A DNA stretch of 64,000 nucleotides, taken from NCBI GenBank assembly GCA_012932295.1, contig JAAONU010000008.1, positions 36,756,949-36,820,948 on the forward strand. The letters run 5' to 3'. Shown here in pieces: positions 37,401 to 46,400 of the stretch (position 1 is the stretch's first letter; every line of letters starts with the position of its first letter). The notes beneath the pieces were generated by a model that saw nothing but the letters and a program-made list of their open reading frames with translations, was not told where the DNA came from and did no database searches. A program made the position numbers and the translations under genes. Origin of the DNA: Cyclina sinensis. Taxonomy: Eukaryota; Mollusca; Bivalvia; Venerida; Veneridae.

Positions 37401-40400
37401 CATTAATATTGATGTGTTCTTTATTTCACATTTTTTACAGGAACCAATTTTGAGCAGTGGATATATTTGTCAGTTTAATGACCTACAGATCAAGACAGTG
37501 TTGTTGGATGAGATAATGAAAGATCCAGAAAATCCAACCAAAGAATACATGCAGGAGATGGAGATTAAGGTATGTTAACTGTTACACAAAAAATCTAAAG
37601 TGTACTAATACATACTTTAACTTGGACAGACCCCATTTATCATTTATAGGAGTATAGATTGAAAGGTGACTCGGTGGCTGAGTGGTTTGTGCATTGGGCT
37701 ACGAAGCTAGCGACCAGGGTTTAATTCCGGGTAGTGACTGAGTTACCGACTGATTTCTCAGGACTGGATGGTAACCTAACTGGGTACTGTTTCCAGCAGT
37801 ATCAGCCTAGACTGGGGATTGTGGAGGTAAAATACACACACCATGGAATCTTCTGGAAATAAGTCATTCCATCCGAACCAGGTGGAGACTTTTGTTGACT
37901 ACCAACATTAAATAAAAAACCTTTACCTTTATCCATCAACAGAATCATGTTTAGTGCCCTCCATGCTACGGGGCTATAGAAAGGTTAAAACATATTTCAA
38001 ATATGGTACATCTTGGCTTGAAGAAAAATTTTAGAAACAGACTCCTCTTGTTTTTTATTTGAACTGTTTACTGATATTTTGAACTACATGTACTTGTAAT
38101 GTATGTCTTCTGGAGTTCTACTTAATTGTAATATCTAACATTAAGGTAAATGTGGAAATCAGAGGGTCAGACTCTGTTGAAATACTTTGTTATTTTAGAA
38201 ACTTTGATTAAAACATCTGTGAAATTGATTTTATATTTTTAAATGAAGTTATAAGATTCCTTATGAAGTTGCAGTCTCTAGCAAAACAATATTCTTTAGG
38301 AATATATAAAGCTGAATGCAACTTTTATGTCTGCAAAATGTCATAGTTGCTGCTTGTAAAATTGTACCTTTTTTTAGGGTATTGGGTTTAGGGTGTATGA
38401 GTTCAGGTCAAGCATGTGTTTCTGCAGATGCTTGCCTATGTAACTTGAAATGATGTTAAAGGCATTTTAATGAGATAAAAGAAAAAAAATGATAACAAAG
38501 CTAACAAATATTGGCTCACGTATTTTTCAGTCCTTGCGTGATACCAGGGACCTGCTTGAGAAGATTGGTCTGCAAGACGCCCAGCAGTTCATTGAGGACA
38601 ACCCACACCCTCGGCTCTGGAGGCTGCTGGCAGAGTCTGCACTGGAGCAATTGAATCTTAAGATTGCAGAACAAGCCTTTGTCAGGTGCAAAGACTTCCA
38701 GGGCATTGAGTTTGTCAAAAGACTGGGTAACTTGCAGGTATATAGCATTTAAGGCACTTAACTACTTATCAGATGTTATGGGTACAAATCCTGTTACCAT
38801 ATGTCAGAACTGTTATGTGTGGATATTTGAAGTAAGAAGCAGTTCTTCAAAAGTATGGATGAGACAAATACATCTTTTCATGCCATCAAAAAAAGCCTGT
38901 TAAAGTTTTGTATCAATAAAATATATGTCAAGAAAACTTTTCATGTTTGATGTTTTCCTTCTGTTGTCATAATCTACTTTATTTATAATTCTTATGAAGT
39001 AGATAAATAACGTTCTTATTTTTGTTGTTTCAGCAGCAATCTGCCAATGAATTTCTCAACAGTCAGATTCATGAAATATTATGTAGATTGATGAATTTTT
39101 GTTGTTGAAATTTTATAATGTAAGTTTGGTTCACAACTAAAGTAACTTTATTGAAAGTGATGAAAAAAAAGTGAACTGCAGCAAACTAAACATTTTACAT
39201 TTTTCGAACAGAATGAGAACATGAAGCAGGCAGAAGTGGCGGCTTATTTCCGAAGATTTGAGGAAGCCGAGAGAAAGTACTTAGATATGGACCGAAGGTT
39301 TGTTACATTGTTATACAATACCTGTGATATACCTTTCTCATTTTTTCTGAAGATTTAGCTTTGTTGCAGAGGCTTTACTTGAATGGTTCCACATGATTTC
39401 AGTTCTGTCATTAGCATGCAGATACAGTTTAGCTCTCCTCTGTTACAAAGAAAATGAAGATCAGTATTATATTTTTTTAGAGATTTGGCAGTTAGCTTGC
39501 GAAAGAAACTGGGAGACTGGTTCCGAGTTGTTCAGTTACTGAAGACTGGTTCCGGTGGTGATGATCTTCAGCTTGAAGAAGCTTGGAATGCTATCGGCGA
39601 CTACTATGCAGACAGGCAGAAATGGTACATTGCTTTTTCTTGCAATGATAAAGACTAGACTAAGAATTGAAAGTTTAAGGCTGAAACCGGGTTTTCATTT
39701 TATGGCTATATGAGCTAAGGCTTCATCATAGATTTATGCGTGTATCACGTATTTTTTTTAACCACTGATGAAATCAGATAATACAGATTTGTGCTCAAAC
39801 ATTTGTATAAAACTCACTTAAGGTTAAAAGCAATACTGTTTCTTGTTCAGTGTATGAGAACATCTGTTCCAGTCCAATATTTAACTAATAGCATGAAATA
39901 TTGACTTTAAAATTCATATTGTGTATATGTTTGTAATAATTTGTTATGTTGAATTTGCAGTCAAGTTTTACATAAATCTTTAGAGGAACAAGAAAAAGAA
40001 TTTTATTTAACTTGTATATTTTAAGAAAGACTTTATATTGAACTCCCAGTCAGATTGTGCTAACAGTTTTGTGCTAAAAAAACACATCAAGGAATTTCAT
40101 CAAAAAGTGTAATCGGGTTCACACTTTTGTTTTTAGAAAAAGTGATGTCAGCCAGGGATGTTAGAACCAAATCTGTTATCAATTTTTTTCTGAGGCTTAA
40201 TGTAAACACCTGCAGAAACATTAAAACTATTAAGGGACACCAATATAAAACCAAACTGTAGTCGCTCATTAATGTCCAAATGGCATAGACAGTTTTGAAA
40301 ATGGGCGTTCTTTTATTGAAGACAGTGACAAGTGTTGCCAACTTAAGCAACAAAAGTAAAAAAAAAAAATTGATGCATATAAATGGTTAACAGTAAAACA

Positions 40401-43400
40401 CATTCATCAAATGGTTAAAACTTCACAAAAAATGTGTTGAACTGAAAGGGGCAGTCTTGAAAAAGAGTAAAGGAATGAAAGGGACCTATCTGGAACCAAA
40501 AAAAGAACTAAACTATATTGTCAGTTTCTTTTGATGCCTTTAAAACTTCGAATTCATTACTCCATGCCCTGGGTCTGCTTAGGCACTAATGTTTGATTAG
40601 CTGTTATTTTTAACATACTAGATATAATGATTTGTATTATACAAAATCTGATAGGAAATAGAAAATATTTTCCAATGATGTTTACTTTATTGACATGTTT
40701 AAGAAATTTGATTTTTTTAAATAAAAAGTCTATGAACTTAAAGAACAACCCTCATACTTACATCTGTGGCAAGTTGTTACACTGAATTTACAATCAAGAT
40801 GTGCTTACTTCTGTACGTAGTTGATCTGATGAATTTCTAGGCAGCAGGCAGTGACATACTACGTACAGGGCAGGAACCAAGAGCGTCTTGCAGAATGTTA
40901 CTATATTCTTGAAGACTACGCTGGTTTGGAGAAGATGGTCTCCAGTCTACCTGAGAATCACAAACTACTCCCTGTATGTTCACTCTATCTCTTCTTCTGT
41001 TTTTTTCTTACTTTATATCATAATTTGAAATTTTTAGCCATTTGTTAAAATTATAAAGATATTTACATTGTGTATAAATCTTGATCAGAATAAAAAGATC
41101 TTGAAAATAAGTTAAAAAGAAAAATTCTCAATCAGTAAGAGTTATGAATATGTCTGTACAATCTTAACATAAGCTTCCCAATTCTTACATGTTCTTGTTT
41201 ATGTATGGCATAAGTGTAGGCCAAGTGTCATGTATGTTATATATTTTAGGACATAGCCTCCATGTTTTTGACAGTTGGGATGTGTACACAGGCTGTGGAT
41301 GCTTATATAAAGGTATAAATATAGCATTATGCTCAGTGTCATGAAATGAATTTAAAAGATATTGTCAATCTTTAGTATGTTAATATACCCCCACTACCTT
41401 CTGATAGGGAAAATCCTACTGGTAAGAGAATATCTTCAGTTTTACTGACATTTTTGTGATCCATCATTTAGTTCTTACTTGATCTGTTTCCCCTTTTACT
41501 TCTTGGGAGGCACTGTTGTGGGGGTATTATCACATTCAGTGATACCTCTAGTTTAAGAACTGAAACATGTGTATGGAAATTCCTTTCAGAAATTTTCTTC
41601 ATGGTTTTTACACAGACGCTTGGATGTAGTAGAGTGGTTCTTGCCCCAGTGTGCATCTTGTACCTTTTTTAAAGGTTGTAAAAGAATGGTACAAGATCCA
41701 AGCGTCTGGTTTGAAATGCTGGAAAAAAATAACAACAGATCTGTGATGAATCAAAGGGAATCTTTTTAATTTCACTCCATTTCATGTTAATGAACAGGGA
41801 AGATGTACTTTTGACATACATGTAGTTCATGGCTACTCCTTTTCTGTTGTTTGCACAGAGTTTGTTTAATAAACTGGTTGGATACCCAGGAACACTTGTA
41901 AGGTGGACTGACCACTGGGATATGACTGAAAAGATGTTGAAACTGGTTTTCAGACCTAAGTTAAACATATTCTCTCTTTCTTGTTTGTCATAAAAGAAAA
42001 TTGAGCATCCTATATCTACAGAAGTATTTTAGTTAGTTTCATGAAGTTTACAGGAATATTTTATCAGCATGTTAAATTGTAAACCTAGGATTCTGATATG
42101 GTTAAGACAGATACAGGTTTTTATGGACTGATGAATGAGGAATTTTTGTACCAGTAATATGCAATAGTCGATTGAGGAAGGGAAAAAATATAAACAGTCA
42201 AAACATGATTCTTTGAAAATATTTAAGTAGATCTCATACATGTAGTGTATTGAATCTTTCCGTTTTATTGAAATAGGACTGCGGTATGATTTTGAATTGC
42301 ATTCTGTGCCAGTATGTTTAATTACTTTTGACTGTAATTAACACATTTGTTGAAAACATATTTTAGTGCAACCACATCAAAGCTGCTATTGACTGTTGTG
42401 TAAGTTTGAACCAGTGGAATATGGCAATAGATCTGGCCAAGACCCATAACGTGAGAGAGATTGACTCTCTTCTCGCTAAGTATGCTCAACATCTGCTGGA
42501 GAAAAACAAGATTGTTAATGCAATAGAGCTTTACAGAAAGGCTGGACATCATCTTGAAGCAGCTAAGCTTCTATTTAAGGTATATTTCTATTTATAGATA
42601 TTACCACATTTCTATTTATAGATCATGATTATAATATTCTTCAGTGAAAAGGGAAAAATTAACTAGGGCCTAATTTATCAGTTCCTAGATTGATTTGAAC
42701 AAATACTTTCCTGCAAATATCTCTTGTAACAACACTAACAGAACAATCCATAGATGTGGATAAGCTGTAAGTTTTGAAATCTGATATACAGGCTGTAGTT
42801 TAACAAACAGATCATCAAACCACTTTAGTACAGCAAGTAATTTAGTGATATTCATACTAAGGCAGATTGTGACAAAAACAAAATTGAAAAAATCTGTTAC
42901 AGATTGCTAATGAGCAGAGGGAGAAAAAACAGAAACCTTTACATATAAAGAAGTTGTTTGTGCTGGGTGGCTTACTGGTTGAACAGTATCATGAGACCAT
43001 GAAGATGACCTCAAGGGCAAAGGTTAAGGATAAAAGGGGTGCCATGGTAACTGTGGATTTAATACTCAGTATTTGAGATGACATAACTAAGTTCTTTTTA
43101 GTTACACTTAAATATAAAGAACATTAACATATAACTGTACCTAAATATATACCTTATATAAATAACATCTTTATGGATGGAACAAATTAATATTTTTAGT
43201 TAAGAACGAATGAAAGGATGTTCTTTTTTATGCACATTTGATATAAAAAATAAATAGTTATATGGTAAGATATAAGATTCATTCTTAACCTTTTTGATGG
43301 TACACAGCTGAAAAAAACTTCTTAAGGAGATTACTAAATAGAAATTCTCTGGAATAGGAAAGTTATTTCTTTTAAAAACATTTTTTGCATGTAAAAGTAA

Positions 43401-46400
43401 TGTATTCATTTAGAAATGTTTACTGAAAAATCAAACAAGATAAGCTTTATAAGCAGTATGGACTATATGAAAAAGTTTATTTTTTGTGGGTCTTTGAATA
43501 TTTTTCCTTTTTTTAATCCTTAGTTTCTGTATTTGTTTTATGTAGTCTGCTCTGTATGGACCAAAGGTAGTCACTGTTTGCACACATTTAAATTTCATGT
43601 TTAAAGAATTGTTCATGTTTAATGATAGAGTCTTTACTTTTTAGCTTCTTAATTGTGTTTTTTTTAGTTTCTTGCTGAGATGTTTTCTTTGTTCATTTTG
43701 CCCCTGCAATAGATAATTGGTTCAATTGTCCAGTGAAGTGCCTCTGTCCAATCTGTTCATGTTATTATTAGCTGAAGCATTTTGTTATTTGTATTTCTTT
43801 TCATTTTACAAATTTTACTTTCATATTGTTTAACTATGATTTAGAAGAACAGAGATTTTGCAATCTTTATTATTGCACTTAATTGACGGGCTTTTACATG
43901 AATCAGATACAACTAATAGTTACCTCTCCTTAACTTGCCAGTAAATGAATGTCTTATCCTTCTAGTTTATACTCAAATTGGTCTTTATCTTCATAAATGA
44001 ACAAGGATTCATGTATGGGTATATCTAATTTCTACATTCTAAGTTTAAAAGCCTCACTTGAATAGAATACAGAACCATCAAAATTCAGTTTGAAAAACAT
44101 CTTAAATGTGTCTTTTGATGTTCAAGTTACTGTGGTGTGGATTTTGATTTCAGATTATTAGTTTTTAATGTTCAGAGTCAGGAAAACAACCAGGTATAAT
44201 AGTTTCATGGAAAAAAAGACATATTAAAGTAAGTCCTACCTGGTTATATTTCTAGGCAACCTCAGCTCTGGCTGGTTTCCTGGAGGAGGACACGGCTGCA
44301 GTGTCAGACACCAAGTTGATAGAGAATGCCTGGCGGGGAGCAGAAGCATACCATTTCTACCTGTTAGCTCAGAGACAGCTCCAGGAAGGTAAAGTCTGAT
44401 TGTTTTTGGCATTTCTGTGAATTTAAAGACCTCTTGTTCATAGCAACCTAATTTATCACCTTTTAAAGGTGTCTCTTTTTAATGAATAGATCAGGATTGA
44501 ATCTGTACATGGCTTATATGATAAGTGACTTCAAAAATCATCACTCATATGCATCTTATCACCTTTGTAGCAAGTTTGAAGTGGTCGCTCAAATTTGACA
44601 TGTACTAACTAACCCCTTTCATAGAATTTTTGAGAACTAACCTTTAGTTTTTTGCAAATTTAAATGTGTCACTCCTATTGAATTAGAGTTGGAAAGTTTG
44701 AGTCAATCTTGTAGCTGGCCAATCAGTTGGCTATTTTCTAGACTAAGTATTGCTACCATTTATTTGTCTGCAAGGCTAAAGACAGGAACATTTTAGGAGT
44801 AAGGGCAATGAAGATGTGTGTAAACAAGTGCTAACATGGCCCTCTTGTGCAGTGTGTTACTTTATATGCCTGTTTTAGATATGTGGATGATATATTTTCT
44901 TGCAGGCTATGTTGACTTGGCCATGAAGACAGCAATAGGTTTAAAAGAGTATGAGGATGTTTTAGACCCAGTTGACATCTTTTCCTTATTAGGTTTGTAC
45001 TATGCCTTTATTTAATACACTCTTCTATGGATTATTTATGGATCAGGGAGCTAAAATCAAATTTTGCAACTGACAAGATTTGCTTAATATGTGGACATGA
45101 CTGTGGTTCCTAGCAGGATTTTCTCTCAATTACAGGGTTAGGAAGTTAATATATACATCACAAATGGATTTATATACAAACTTAACTAAAATGATATAAA
45201 TCTTCAAACCTTTCAATAAACTTACAAAATTGATCAAGTAGATCAATAGTAGGTGATTAAAGCTGTTCTGTAACCAACCTTGATATTCTAAAAGGATATT
45301 TTTCAACTTTCACAAAAATCGTAGAAAATATCTATCCCTTTCTCTGTTCTCTGCTCCAGCCCTTGCTGCCAGTGCAAACAGAGCCTTCAGGTTATGTTCG
45401 AATGCTTTTATAAAGCTGGAAACACTGGAGACACTGACCCCTGAGCATAGACAGCAGTATGAGGAGTTAGCACTGGAAATATTCACCAAGTAAGTTATCC
45501 TTCTTGTATATTAGAAGTTACCACCATGTATATAATCATACAAATTTTCTCCAGGTAAGTTATTTGCCACGTATATTAGAAATATTCACCAAGTAAGTTA
45601 TCTGCCAAATATATTAGAAATATTCACCAAGTCAGTTATCTGCCAAATATATTAGAAATATTCACCAAGTCAGTTATCTGCCAAGTATATTAGAAATATT
45701 CACCAAGTAAGTTATCTGCCAGATATATTAGAAATATGCACCAAGTAAGTTATCCCTCAGTGTTTCGAATTATTGTAAAATGTTTCAAATAATGTGTAAA
45801 GTTACCAAGTGCTTAAGAATGATTTAACTGATGGAAACTGCCATGTCAGTTATCTCAAACTATACAGTAAACAATGAAAACATTACTTGTTGTTTGCTGT
45901 TCAGTCTGAACAGTTCAGAAGTTTATTATACTAAAATCAGATGCAAAAGGATAATAGAAATGACAGACAAGAATACCAAAATGGCTTTTTTTTATGCCTC
46001 CAAAGGGAGGCATACAGGAATCGAATCGTCCATCCATCAGTCAGTCCATCCCCATTTTGTCTGGAGCATAACTCCAAAAGTATACAAGGCATTGACTTCA
46101 AACTGCGAATATAGCTTGATGGTGATGAGGAGAAGTGCAGTGCACAAAAACCATTACTGTAGCCTTGCTAATTCTTGAGTTATCTCCCCTTTTCAGTTAT
46201 CCTTGTCTGGCCATTTTCTCACTAAGTATACATGGGATTGGCTTCAAACTTTGAATGTAGGTTGTTGGTGATGAGACACAATCACTTACATTTTGAATAA
46301 TCTCCCTTTGTCATTTTTGCTTGTCCTGGGCATAACTCAAAAAGTATTGGAGATATCAACTTGAAACTTCATAGATATATAGATTTCATTGAGGAGAAAG

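Noticed and set aside
41569..41769. 66-codon ORF in intron 23
   Set aside because: Spans a double-stem foldback and has no homology I recognise.
45490..45770. CRISPR-like array
   Set aside because: The repeats are head-to-tail with no unique spacers, in a eukaryotic intron.
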